Assembly: GCA_034435675.1 (NCBI GenBank)
Contig: DAOTWP010000074.1
Coordinates: forward strand, 1 to 22,299
Length of the DNA stretch: 22,299 nt
Origin: DAOTWP01 sp034435675
GTDB taxonomy: Bacteria > Chloroflexota > Anaerolineae > Aggregatilineales > Phototrophicaceae
Direction of reading: 5' to 3'
The position numbers and the translations under genes were made by a program. Positions 7,815 to 15,397 of the stretch are shown piece after piece. The first letter of the stretch is position 1. Every line of letters begins with the position of its first letter. Below the pieces are notes generated by a model. The model did no database searches and had not been told where the DNA came from. It was given only the letters and a program-made list of their open reading frames with translations.

Positions 7815-9215
7815 ATGTCTGTAGAGGCAAAAGTATCCTCGCGCACTGCCCCCACACGATCAGGGCAGGGCAAACCGCTGCTGCTGCTGGCGGCGGCGGT
7901 GGGGGTGACACTGGCTTACGCGCTGTGGGGCGGTTTGCCCCCGGCTGAACAGGTGCCCGCGTTTCTGGTGGGTGTCGCGGCGCTGCTGGGCGTTATCGCG
8001 CTGTTCGGGGGCGTGGGTTGGCATTTGCTGGTGCGCTCGCTGCCAGCAGGCAAGAGCGTGCCCCGAACACAAACGCTGCCCGCGCGGCTGCGGCTGCTGC
8101 TGGCAGTGCTGCTCAGCGTCGTCAGTCTGAATGTCGTGGTCGGCGGTGTGTGGGACGAAGTCTGGCATCGCAAATACGGGCTTCCCTTTGGCGATGACTT
8201 CTTCTGGCGTCCCCACCTGATGATGTACAGCTTCTTCGCGTCGGTGGCGTTGATCGCCTTTGCCGGGCTGTTTTACATCATGCGCAACGGTAAGGGCACC
8301 ATGCAGCAGCGTTTTCGCGCCAATCCGGTGGTCGGGCTGCTGGTGCTGGTTGGCGGCTTTATGATGTTCGCGCTCCCGGCAGACCCGGCGTGGCACGCGC
8401 TCTACGGGGTGGATTTGTCCGCGTGGAGTCTGCCGCATATCGTATTGTTCTGGAGTTTTGTGGCGGTGATGTTCCTCATCCCCGCGCTGGTGCTGACGAC
8501 GATTCCGCCGCGTGTGTGGGGCAGCATCGCGCGCATTCGCTTCAAGGATGTGTTTATCCTGCTGGCGTATGTCTTCGTCATGACCCTGATTCTGCTGCTG
8601 CTGACGACAGAGTGGGACTCGGCAGTGGTTGTGGATCCGCTGCTGTTGGGACGCCCCGACTGGCTGCTGCCGGTGAATATTCTGCTTAACGCGGTAGTGA
8701 TTGGCACGCTGGCGAATCACTCCACGCGCTATTTTGGTGCGGCGACGCTGGTGGGCGTGTGTGCGGTGGTGATGCGGGTGGGGCTGCTGGCGCTGCTGGA
8801 TTATGACGGCATCAGCGTGGAACCCTGGCTGCTGGCGCTGCCGCCGATGATCGCGCTCGACCTGTGGTACGGTTTCAACATCGTGCGCCGCCGGGCTGCC
8901 CCGCACTGGGTCAGCAGCGGCGTGGTCGCCGGGCTGGGTATGCTGCCCTCGCTGCCCTTGATCAATACCTTCTTTGTCCACCCGCAAATCTCGCCCGGCA
9001 ACCTGCCGGTGATTGTCATCGCCTGCGCGCTGGCGGGCATCGGCGGCGCGTGGTTCGGCGCGACACTGGGCGATCTGGCAAGCGGCAGCAACAAGCAGGT
9101 GGCGGAAGACCCGGCGGTGGAACGCCCGGTGCTGCGGCTGGTGACTCCGGCGGCGTTTGTGGCGGTGCTGGTGTTTATAGTGGTCTTCGTGTTTACTGCG
9201 GCACCGCCGGTGTAG
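7815..9215 (+). CDS. Multipass membrane protein with duplicated D..WH..YG...PH motif
   Basis: This is a 466-residue integral membrane protein with roughly ten to twelve hydrophobic segments; I do not recognise a named family. The striking feature is an internal duplication. WDEVWHRKYGLPFG (from residue 113) runs on to FFWRPHLMMY, and DPAWHALYGVDL (from residue 190) runs on to WSLPHIVLFW. Both share D-x-x-W-H-x2-Y-G and a later P-H before a hydrophobic helix. The paired His residues at membrane edges suggest metal or heme binding, which is inference. A weaker third echo may be TEWDSAVVVD...LPVNIL. ATG at 7815 is chosen over TTG 7740 because CGGAG lies six bases upstream and a promoter-like sequence ends at 7734. 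It follows the oxidoreductase gene by 129 bp and ends against the convergent DUF433 gene. Confidence 0.82.
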   Translation: MSVEAKVSSRTAPTRSGQGKPLLLLAAAVGVTLAYALWGGLPPAEQVPAFLVGVAALLGVIALFGGVGWHLLVRSLPAGKSVPRTQTLPARLRLLLAVLLSVVSLNVVVGGVWDEVWHRKYGLPFGDDFFWRPHLMMYSFFASVALIAFAGLFYIMRNGKGTMQQRFRANPVVGLLVLVGGFMMFALPADPAWHALYGVDLSAWSLPHIVLFWSFVAVMFLIPALVLTTIPPRVWGSIARIRFKDVFILLAYVFVMTLILLLLTTEWDSAVVVDPLLLGRPDWLLPVNILLNAVVIGTLANHSTRYFGAATLVGVCAVVMRVGLLALLDYDGISVEPWLLALPPMIALDLWYGFNIVRRRAAPHWVSSGVVAGLGMLPSLPLINTFFVHPQISPGNLPVIVIACALAGIGGAWFGATLGDLASGSNKQVAEDPAVERPVLRLVTPAAFVAVLVFIVVFVFTAAPPV

Positions 9216-9228
9216 GCAGATGGGCAGC

Positions 9229-9268
9229 GGGGCATGTCAACGTCTGGCAATGGGCGCTGACATGCCCC
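9229..9268. terminator. Inverted repeat between convergent genes
   Basis: GGGGCATGTCA (9229-9239) and TGACATGCCCC (9258-9268) form a perfect 11-bp stem with an 18-base loop. It sits just past the membrane-protein stop and overlaps the 3' end of the DUF433 frame. No T tract follows on either strand, so it may be a bidirectional terminator of the stem-only kind or an mRNA 3'-end stabiliser. Confidence 0.5.
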
Positions 9269-9524
9269 AGTCAAGCGGTGCGCGTAGACGAACAGCGCTA
9301 CGACCCTGTGCCGTTTGGGCGCGCTGATTACCTGCCGCACAGTTGAGACAGGCAAGGACATCCTCCTCAGTCAGCATGGGAAAATCCTCCGGAAGTTCTG
9401 CGGTGGTCATGCCAGCAGCAAGATAGGACAGCACATCGTAAACTGTGATGCGCAGCCCACGAATGCGCCGTTTGCCGCTGCGTTTGCCAGGTTCAAGGGT
9501 GATGCTGCGTGTATAATTAATCAT
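9237..9524 (-). CDS. DUF433 (VapB-like antitoxin) domain protein
   Basis: This is a 95-residue protein whose first 65 or so residues match the DUF433 antitoxin pattern: YTRSITLEPGKRSGKRRIRG, LRITVYDVLSYLAAGMT, ELPEDFPMLTEEDVLACL. DUF433 proteins are small HTH-type antitoxins usually followed by a PIN-like (DUF5615) toxin. No such toxin reads downstream here; the opposite-strand membrane gene follows. The last 25 residues do not look like the family and run into an inverted repeat, so the tail may be eroded. The start at 9524 is the first ATG before the conserved segment; a Shine-Dalgarno sequence is not evident. The gene diverges from the ClbS/DfsB-like gene across 74 bp. It may be an orphan antitoxin or solitary regulator. 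Confidence 0.72.
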   Translation of the reverse strand: MINYTRSITLEPGKRSGKRRIRGLRITVYDVLSYLAAGMTTAELPEDFPMLTEEDVLACLNCAAGNQRAQTAQGRSAVRLRAPLDWGMSAPIARR

Positions 9525-9598
9525 CAGGAATCGTCTATAGAGACCCACTAGCTGATGATGCCAGTTTGCCACAGGATCACGCAAAAGGACTGCCGTGT

Positions 9599-10114
9599 AT
9601 GTCGCCGGAGATGGACAAGGCAAAGCTGCTCGACCTGATTGCTGCCGAATACGCCTTTGTGCAGCGCACGGTGGCGCTGGTGCCGCCGGCGCGCCGCGCT
9701 GAGCCAATGGGCGCAGGCGCATGGTCGCTGAAAGACACACTGGCGCATCTGACGCGCTGGAACCGCCGCGTGCTGCGCTGGTGGCAGGAGGCAGAGTCGG
9801 GGCAGCCGCCGGTGGTCGCCGAGCCGGGCTATCTGGGGCTGACCGACGCGAACGTGAACGCGCTCAACAACCGCGATGCCGCCGCCGACAAAGACCGCAC
9901 CTGGGACGACGTATGGACAGAATTTAACGCCGTCCACGGGCAGGTGGTGGCACTGCTGGGCGGTTACAGCGAGGAAGACCTGTTCGGGCTGGTGCGCTTC
10001 AGGGGCATCTGGAGCCAGCCCCCCTGGCGTCTGATCGCCGGGAACACGCACGAGCACTACGCCTACCATATGGCGCTTGTGCGCGAGCGCCTGCTGGGGG
10101 ACGCGCAGGCATAA
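9599..10114 (+). CDS. ClbS/DfsB-like four-helix-bundle protein (DinB superfamily)
   Basis: This is a 171-residue protein of the DinB/ClbS/DfsB type. Marks are MDKAKLLDLIAAEYAFVQ, the core AWSLKDTLAHLTRWNRRVLR (about residues 38-57) with the conserved first His, and a C-terminal NTHEHYAYHMALVRERLL that supplies the second His pair. Members are cytoplasmic four-helix bundles; ClbS itself protects cells from colibactin by hydrolysis, but most relatives have no known substrate. ATG 9599 is chosen because AAGGA lies nine bases upstream; ATG 9611 would have GGAG abutting the start. The upstream neighbour is the divergent DUF433 gene. A self-protection or thiol-transfer role is possible but not shown by the sequence. 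Confidence 0.75.
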   Translation: MSPEMDKAKLLDLIAAEYAFVQRTVALVPPARRAEPMGAGAWSLKDTLAHLTRWNRRVLRWWQEAESGQPPVVAEPGYLGLTDANVNALNNRDAAADKDRTWDDVWTEFNAVHGQVVALLGGYSEEDLFGLVRFRGIWSQPPWRLIAGNTHEHYAYHMALVRERLLGDAQA

Positions 10115-10187
10115 TTGCTCCCCTTTGCGCTGCGACAACTGCCGGCGCATGACTCGCCCTGTACCCCGCGCGGGCTAACCCAAATCG

Positions 10188-10196
10188 TGCGATAAT
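10188..10196 (+). promoter_or_regulatory. Candidate extended -10 element for the antiporter gene
   Basis: TGCGATAAT has the TGn extension joined to a GATAAT -10 box, 78 bp ahead of the GTG start. There is no clear -35, as is common with extended -10 promoters. The 159-bp gap 10115-10273 shows no other feature. Confidence 0.4.
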
Positions 10197-10273
10197 CAGC
10201 AGCAGGAGAGCACCAGCCAGAGGATTGGCTGGGGCTGCGCTGGCGCTGTGGACGCATTGCTGAAGGGGCGGCT

Positions 10274-12220
10274 GTGGACGAGTCACTGCTCAATGATCCG
10301 ATTGCAATTTTCCTGACGATTATGGGGGTGGTGCTGATCACCCCGCTGCTGTCCGAACGGGTGCGACTGCCGGGCATCGTCGGGCTGGTGGTCGGCGGGA
10401 TGCTGGTCGGTCCCTATGGTCTGGGCTTGCTCAAGACGGACCAGTTGATCGAGGCGTTGTCGCTGGTCGGGTTGATCTACCTGATGTTTAACGCCGGGCT
10501 GGATGTCGACCTGAACCAGTTCAGGCAGATGCGCAATAAGGCGCTTGTGTTTGGCGTGTTCACCTTCAGCATTCCGCTGCTGATGGGCATCACGTTTGGG
10601 CTGGCGCTGGGGCTGAACGCGCCCGCCGCGGTGCTGCTGGGGTCGGCGTTTTCGTCACATACGCTGCTGGCGCTGCCGATTGTGGCGCGCAAGGGGCTGA
10701 TGAGCAGTGAACCTGTCGCCGTAACGGTGGGCGCGACGGTGTTCACCGATGTCGCGGCGTTTCTGGTGCTGGCGGTGATCGCCAGTGTGCAGGGGGAAGG
10801 CTTTTCCGGGACGTATGTGCTGACGCTGCTGCTGCTCATGGCTGGTTATGCGCTGGTGATACTGCTGGGGCTGCCCCGCATTGGCAAGCTGTTCTTCCGG
10901 CGTTATGCGAATGAAACGGTCGAGTTCCAGTTTGTGCTGGTGGCACTGTTTGTCGCCGGGCTGCTGGCAGAACTGATCGGGATGCACGCGGTGGTTGGCG
11001 CGTTCATTGCCGGTATTGCGATAAACTCAGCGCTGCCGCACCGCAGCCCGGTCATCGGCAGAGTACTGTTCGTGGGGCAGGCGTTTTTTATCCCGATCTT
11101 CCTCGTTTACAGCGGCATGATTACCGACCCCGGCGCGTTTGTGCGCGGCGCGGACGTGCTGCTGATCGGCGCGGCAATCACGGCGATAGGCTATGTCAGC
11201 AAGCTGCTGGCGGCATGGGTCGCGGCGCGCATTTACGGCTATTCGCGCGATGAGCTGCTGCTGATCTGGGGCTTGAGCCAGGCACAGGCGGCAGTCACCC
11301 TGCCGACGATCATCATCGGTCTGGAACTGGGTTTGTTCAATGACGCCATTTTCAACGGGGTGATGCTGATGATTCTGTTCACCTCGCTCAGTTCGCCGCT
11401 GATTGTCGAACACTTTGCGCGCAGGGTGCATCCGGCAAAGCCGCGCGGTGAGGGCAACCACCTCTTTGCGCGGGTGCTGGTGCCCGTTGCCAACCCCGCC
11501 ACACAGCAGCATCTGCTGGACTTAGCGAACATCCTGACGCGCAACAATGATGGCACCCTGTATGCGCTGACGGTGGTGCCTGCATCGCCGGACGCCGTGC
11601 GCGAAAAGCGGCGGCAGCTTGATGATGACCGCCTGAACGACCCGGAGACACATGCCGTGCCCCTGTGCCGGGTTGCGCCCTCGATCAGCCAGGGCGTGAT
11701 TCATGCGGCGCTGGAGCAGCAGGCAACGCTGGTCGTGATGGGCTGGCGCGGCAAACCGACGCTCTATCAGAGTGTGCTGGGCACGGTGCTGGATGAGGTC
11801 GTCTGGGGTATCGAGTCGCCGGTGATTGTTGGGCGGATTGCGCGCCCGATTAACGGGACGCAGCGGGTGATTATGGTCGTGCCGCCGCACAGCTTTACGC
11901 CCACGCTGGTGAACCATGCGCTGACGATTGTCACCGCCATCAGCAACGCGCTGAACGTGCCGCTGGATATTCTGTGCGCGCCGGAATATCTGGATCTGCT
12001 GCGGGCGGCTGTGAAGGATTATGAGATTGAGCGCGGGCTGGAGCTGGTGCTGCTCAACGAAAACGCGGTGCAGCAGGTGGCAGCGCACGGCGGCAGCAAT
12101 GATCTGCTGGTGGTGACAACCACCGGATCACGCACCCGCTTCCGTTCCAGTCTGGGGCATTTTCCCGAACAGCTTGCCACTGCCACCCCGGAGTCGCTGC
12201 TGGTGGTGCATCACAATTGA
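10274..12220 (+). CDS. Kef-type CPA2 cation/proton antiporter with C-terminal USP-like region
   Basis: This is a 648-residue monovalent cation:proton antiporter. Residues 1 to about 385 are the CPA2/Na_H_Exchanger membrane domain: LPGIVGLVVGGMLVGPYGLG, YLMFNAGLDVDLNQF, SSHTLLALPIV, GATVFTDVAAFLVLAV (the TD ion-site region), HAVVGAFIAGIAIN and LLLIWGLSQAQAAVTLP. From about residue 395 a soluble part begins with FARVLVPVANP and contains LVVMGWRGKPTLYQSVLG, a UspA-type nucleotide-binding signature, followed by a second, weaker USP-like half ending in ESLLVVHH. Universal stress modules replace the KTN/TrkA domains of classic Kef proteins and may gate transport by ATP. GTG 10274 is preceded by AAGGGG at six bases. 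The gene stands alone. Cation specificity (Na or K) cannot be judged. Confidence 0.9.
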   Translation: MDESLLNDPIAIFLTIMGVVLITPLLSERVRLPGIVGLVVGGMLVGPYGLGLLKTDQLIEALSLVGLIYLMFNAGLDVDLNQFRQMRNKALVFGVFTFSIPLLMGITFGLALGLNAPAAVLLGSAFSSHTLLALPIVARKGLMSSEPVAVTVGATVFTDVAAFLVLAVIASVQGEGFSGTYVLTLLLLMAGYALVILLGLPRIGKLFFRRYANETVEFQFVLVALFVAGLLAELIGMHAVVGAFIAGIAINSALPHRSPVIGRVLFVGQAFFIPIFLVYSGMITDPGAFVRGADVLLIGAAITAIGYVSKLLAAWVAARIYGYSRDELLLIWGLSQAQAAVTLPTIIIGLELGLFNDAIFNGVMLMILFTSLSSPLIVEHFARRVHPAKPRGEGNHLFARVLVPVANPATQQHLLDLANILTRNNDGTLYALTVVPASPDAVREKRRQLDDDRLNDPETHAVPLCRVAPSISQGVIHAALEQQATLVVMGWRGKPTLYQSVLGTVLDEVVWGIESPVIVGRIARPINGTQRVIMVVPPHSFTPTLVNHALTIVTAISNALNVPLDILCAPEYLDLLRAAVKDYEIERGLELVLLNENAVQQVAAHGGSNDLLVVTTTGSRTRFRSSLGHFPEQLATATPESLLVVHHN

Positions 12221-12222
12221 CC

Positions 12223-12258
12223 GGCACAGCCTGGGCATCACCCTGAGCGCTGTGTGCC
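12223..12258 (+). terminator. Inverted repeat after the antiporter gene
   Basis: GGCACAGC (12223-12230) can pair with GCTGTGTGCC (12249-12258) through a two-base bulge. It starts three bases after the stop codon and has no T tract. Weak call. Confidence 0.3.
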
Positions 12259-12340
12259 CCCGATCCTGTGGGCAGCTTCGCGCCGGTGCAGTATAGTATG
12301 CTGTTACGATGACGAGTGGCGCAAACGAAGGGAGCGGCGC

Positions 12341-13282
12341 ATGTTCAGCGGGCTGGAAACCGGATTCGGGCTGGAGCTTGTGCTGGCGCTGCAAGCAGCG
12401 GGCAATGGGCTGTTCGACGCGCTGGCGCAGGGGCTGCATGCGCTCGGCGGGGACATCTTCTTCCTGATTGTGCTGACGCTGATTTACTGGTGTCTGGATC
12501 GGCGGCTGGGGGCGCGCCTGCTGTTCGTGCTGCTCTTTGCCGGCATCCTCAACGGGCTGCTCAAGCTGGCATTTGCTACGCCGCGTCCGTTTCAGGTGTC
12601 CGACGCGGTGCGTATGCTGGTCGAACAGGACGGCTATGGAATGCCCAGCGGACATGTGATGCTGGCAGTCGCCGTCTGGGGTTATCTGGCGCTGGCACTG
12701 CGGCGGCGCTGGCTGACACTGCTGGTCGGCGTCTACGTGCTGCTGATGGCGTGGGCGCGTATGTATGCCGGGGTGCATTACCCGCAGGATGTCATCGGCG
12801 GGGCGCTGTTCGGGCTGCTGGCGCTGGGGGCGTTCGTCTGGCTGGAAGCGCGTGTGCCGCCGCTGTGGGCACGCCTGAAAGCGCCCGCACGGCTGGCGCT
12901 GGTTGGGCTGGTGGTCTTGTGGGGCTTCGTGTTCCTGTTCAGCGATGACGACGGCACGGCGCTGGTCGGCATTCTGGCGGGCGTGGGGCTGGGGGCGGCG
13001 CTGCTGCCGGGCGCGCTGGGCTATTCGGCGGCGGGCAGCCCAGCGCAGCGGGCGGCGCGCTATGCGCTGGGCATCGCCGTGACACTGGTGTTGTTCTTAG
13101 GACTGCGGGCGCTGTTGGGTGCGCTGGCGCTGGAACCCGGCGTGGACGCCGTGCTGCGGCTGGCGCGTTATGCGCTGGTGGGCATCTGGGCATACGCGCT
13201 GTACCCGCTGGTGGCGCAGCGTGCCGGGCTGCTGGGGCGTCCGGCGGACACCCCAACACACGCCGCCGCTCCGACCGGCTGA
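12341..13282 (+). CDS. PAP2-family membrane phosphatase
   Basis: This is a 313-residue type 2 phosphatidic acid phosphatase/undecaprenyl-diphosphatase-like membrane enzyme. All three catalytic motifs are visible: KLAFATPRP (K75...R82-P83), PSGH (102-105) and RMYAGVHYPQD (R140, H146, D150), where the nucleophile His lies in the third motif. Hydrophobic helices surround them and five or more extra helices follow, longer than the minimal domain. It probably dephosphorylates a lipid phosphate at the outer face of the membrane. ATG 12341 has GGAG six bases upstream and is preferred to an upstream GTG at 12254, whose extra residues are not PAP2-like. A TATAGT at 12292-12297 could be the -10 box. 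It converges with the alcohol dehydrogenase gene across only 16 bp. Confidence 0.88.
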   Translation: MFSGLETGFGLELVLALQAAGNGLFDALAQGLHALGGDIFFLIVLTLIYWCLDRRLGARLLFVLLFAGILNGLLKLAFATPRPFQVSDAVRMLVEQDGYGMPSGHVMLAVAVWGYLALALRRRWLTLLVGVYVLLMAWARMYAGVHYPQDVIGGALFGLLALGAFVWLEARVPPLWARLKAPARLALVGLVVLWGFVFLFSDDDGTALVGILAGVGLGAALLPGALGYSAAGSPAQRAARYALGIAVTLVLFLGLRALLGALALEPGVDAVLRLARYALVGIWAYALYPLVAQRAGLLGRPADTPTHAAAPTG

Positions 13283-13298
13283 TACGGGCAGCCCGTTT

Positions 13299-14297
13299 CT
13301 ACCGCACCAGCACCACGCGGTAGCGCGCCTGATTCGTGCGCACCCGTTCCAGCGCCGCGTTGATTTCGCTGAACGGCAGGGCTTCTGTCTGCGCGACGAT
13401 GCTGTGCCGCGCCGAAAAGTCGAGCATGTCACGCATCGCACCCCGGCTGCCGATCACGCCGTTGGTCACGCTGCGCTGGCGGGAAAGCGCGCCAAACGGC
13501 ACGCTGAAATCGCCCGGAATCGCGCCGACAAAACACAGCACACCGTTGGGGCGCAGCAGTCGCAGATAGGCGTTCCAGTCCAACTGCACGTTGGCGGTCA
13601 CCAGAATGAAGTCCAGCGAATTCCGCGCCGCCTTGAGCGCATCGGAGTCGCCGCTGTTGATGAAGCGAGTCGCGCCAAAACCGCGTGCCTCTGCCGCTTT
13701 CGCCGGGGTGCTGCTGAACGCCGCGACATCGCAGCCCAGCCCGCGCGCGAATTGCAGCGCCAGGTGCCCCAGCCCGCCAATGCCCACCACCCCCACGCGA
13801 GTCATATGATTCACTTCCCACTGGCGCATGGGCGCATAGACGGTGATGCCGCCGCACAACAGCGGGGCAGCGTTTTCGCTCGCCAGCCCGTCGGGGATTG
13901 GGTGGGCGAAGCGGCTGTCCACACGGATGGCATCGGCAAAGCCGCCGTAGCGCCCCCGGCAGGTCGCCAGGCTGCTGGCGCACAGGTTGTCCTCGCCGTG
14001 CAGGCAGTAGTCGCAGTTGAGGCACGCGCCGCACTGCCAGCCCACACCCACGCGCTGCCCAATGGCCAGCGTCGTCACCAGCGCGCCTTTCGCCTGCACC
14101 GTGCCGATAATCTCATGCCCGGCAACGGCGGGGAAGTCGCCGCCCCAGTCGCCATCAATGATATGCACATCGCTGTGGCACACGCCGCAGTGCGTGATGG
14201 CGATTTCGACATCCAGCGCGCCCAGCGGCGGCGGGTCATAGTCCAGCGGCTGCAAAACGGATTTGGGCTGCTGCGCGGCATAGGCATGAAAGGTCAT
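13299..14297 (-). CDS. Zinc-dependent alcohol dehydrogenase (CAD/YahK-like)
   Basis: This is a 332-residue zinc MDR alcohol dehydrogenase/aldehyde reductase. Catalytic zinc ligands are C37 in HCGVCHSDVH, H61-E62 in GHEIIG and the Cys of PLLCGGITVY; the structural zinc loop is CGACLNCDYCLHGEDNLC. The Rossmann motif is VVGIGGLGHLALQFA. The layout matches the cinnamyl-alcohol-dehydrogenase branch (AdhC, YahK), which reduces aldehydes with NADPH. Length is slightly short of 345-350 but the domain is complete. The start ATG has GAGGA about ten bases upstream. It reads away from the small paralog pair (255-bp gap containing a palindromic repeat) and towards the PAP2 gene. It is unrelated in subfamily to the zinc-free MDR enzyme at 6711. 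Confidence 0.92.
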   Translation of the reverse strand: MTFHAYAAQQPKSVLQPLDYDPPPLGALDVEIAITHCGVCHSDVHIIDGDWGGDFPAVAGHEIIGTVQAKGALVTTLAIGQRVGVGWQCGACLNCDYCLHGEDNLCASSLATCRGRYGGFADAIRVDSRFAHPIPDGLASENAAPLLCGGITVYAPMRQWEVNHMTRVGVVGIGGLGHLALQFARGLGCDVAAFSSTPAKAAEARGFGATRFINSGDSDALKAARNSLDFILVTANVQLDWNAYLRLLRPNGVLCFVGAIPGDFSVPFGALSRQRSVTNGVIGSRGAMRDMLDFSARHSIVAQTEALPFSEINAALERVRTNQARYRVVLVR

Positions 14298-14350
14298 TGG
14301 GGTTCGTCCTCGTCAGATCTAATGGGCGGGAATGTCAAAACAGTTTCCGG

Positions 14351-14373
14351 CGGGCAGTGCGGGCACTGTCCCG
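14351..14373. other. Hairpin upstream of the alcohol dehydrogenase gene
   Basis: GGGCAGTG and CACTGTCCC pair around a CGGG loop with a one-base bulge. No T tract follows. It lies in the non-coding gap 14298-14552, which otherwise holds the palindromic repeat at 14412-14447 and no gene. Confidence 0.35.
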
Positions 14374-14411
14374 ACAAATCATAACGGGTGCTCTATGCAA
14401 AATCAGACCAA

Positions 14412-14447
14412 TGCAGGGGCGAAACATGCTTCACCCTTACTTCGCCC
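14412..14447. repeat. Palindromic intergenic repeat, copy 1
   Basis: The 29 bases at 14412-14440 match those at 20968-20996 at 24 positions, sharing TGCAGGG, CATGCTTCA and a terminal TAC. This copy has a degraded central palindrome around CATG but can form another stem, GGGCGAA (14417-14423) with TTCGCCC (14441-14447). It is a REP- or MITE-like non-coding element. Confidence 0.6.
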
Positions 14448-14552
14448 GTACATTCATGCTGTCCTGTCTGAATCTGCATTCGGAACACGCAGGCGTTGTC
14501 CGCGCTGCAAAATCCTGGAATAATCACGTCGTGCTCCCAAAGCCCAAACCAC

Positions 14553-14909
14553 TCAGGGCTGTTCCAGACGGCTCAGCGTCAGCGTGCCATACAGCACCGA
14601 CAGCCCGAAGGCGTCGGTCAGGATGTGCGCCGGTTTGCGGTGCGTGTCGCTGCCCAGCGCCAGATTGATAATGGGCGTGGGCGGCATGGCGTCGTCCGCG
14701 CCGGGGGCGAGATGCGCGTACACCCGCCAGCGGATGTCGCGGCAGTCGCCAAAGACCAGCCGCACGCGGGCGGGTCTGCCGGGGTCGCCGGGGTCATACA
14801 GGCAGGTGAAGACCAGTTCCTGCCCCCAATCGCGCATTTCAAAAGCCAGAATCGTCAGCGCGCCGTAGGGATGCAGCGCCAGAAATTCGCTGATTTTCAG
14901 TTGATCCAT
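14553..14909 (-). CDS. Small protein of unknown function, paralog 1
   Basis: This is a 118-residue soluble, acidic protein that I do not recognise. It begins MDQLKISEFLALHPYGAL and contains FTCLYDPGDPGRPARVRLVF, then GDCRDIRWRVYA and later HRKPAHILTDAFGLSV. Its central pattern (hydrophobic strand, LVF.DC..I...VYA) resembles that of the gene just upstream, suggesting that the two are distant paralogs with a shared beta-rich fold. ATG 14909 is chosen as the start because the longer frame adds a Ser/Trp-rich stretch overlapping the upstream gene; the Shine-Dalgarno sequence is weak. It lies 19 bp behind the upstream gene, so the two are probably co-transcribed. No signal peptide or TM segment is seen. 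Confidence 0.65.
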   Translation of the reverse strand: MDQLKISEFLALHPYGALTILAFEMRDWGQELVFTCLYDPGDPGRPARVRLVFGDCRDIRWRVYAHLAPGADDAMPPTPIINLALGSDTHRKPAHILTDAFGLSVLYGTLTLSRLEQP

Positions 14910-14928
14910 AGCGGTTATCCGTCGAAGG

Positions 14929-15312
14929 CTAGAGCTTGATTTCCAGCTCGCCGACCAGCAGTTTTGCCGCCCGGTGCGCCACCAGCAGGTCAAACAATTC
15001 CGTGTGTACCTGTGTCATCGTCTTGAATTCCTGCCGCGCCGCGCCCAGATGCAGCACCTCGGCAAATGCCTTGAGCTGCACCGTGCCGATGGTCTTGTCC
15101 AGGTCTTCTTCTTCGGCATACACATCCAGATGCAGCTCGGTGCAGCCGGTCAGCACCAGGGTAAAGGGTGGTGCGTCAGGATCGCCGCAGGTCATCTCCA
15201 GCCGCGCCTCATAGCCAAAGTTTGCCGTATAGATGTTCAGCACGGCGAGCTGTGCCGATTTGTAGCCCAGCCGCCGCAGTTCTTCATGAATCACCAGCGC
15301 TTCTACTGCCAC
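14929..15312 (-). CDS. Small protein of unknown function, paralog 2
   Basis: This is a 127-residue soluble protein with no recognised family. It contains AQLAVLNIYTANFGYEARLE, FTLVLTGCTELHLDVYAEEE and a helical C-terminal third (HTELFDLLVAHRAAKLLVGE). The FTLVLTGCTELHLDVYA segment aligns with VRLVFGDCRDIRWRVYA of the next gene. A GTG at 15312 preceded by GGGGG at five bases is the best start; the open frame runs further up to a TTG at 15357 but without a ribosome site. It is the first gene of a two-gene unit and diverges from the phage-type connector gene across 85 bp, which is A+T-rich around 15330-15360 and may hold both promoters. Confidence 0.62.
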   Translation of the reverse strand: MAVEALVIHEELRRLGYKSAQLAVLNIYTANFGYEARLEMTCGDPDAPPFTLVLTGCTELHLDVYAEEEDLDKTIGTVQLKAFAEVLHLGAARQEFKTMTQVHTELFDLLVAHRAAKLLVGELEIKL

Positions 15313-15397
15313 AGTTGCCCCCTGAATCCTTTTTAACAGTTTAACACTTTTCGCCAATTTTCGCGTTTGTTCGGTCTGACCCCATCAGGAGGTTAAG

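Noticed and set aside
7860..8987. 375-residue minus-strand frame inside the membrane protein gene
   Set aside because: Made of Gln/His/Arg-rich antisense of Leu/Val helices; the plus strand has membrane helices and a ribosome site.
14323..14340. TTGACA (minus strand) as -35 of the alcohol dehydrogenase gene
   Set aside because: No acceptable -10 hexamer occurs 16-18 bp downstream of it.
13119..14384. 421-residue plus-strand frame covering the PAP2 end and the alcohol dehydrogenase
   Set aside because: It overlaps two genes with complete catalytic motifs in other frames, and its own composition is typical antisense noise.
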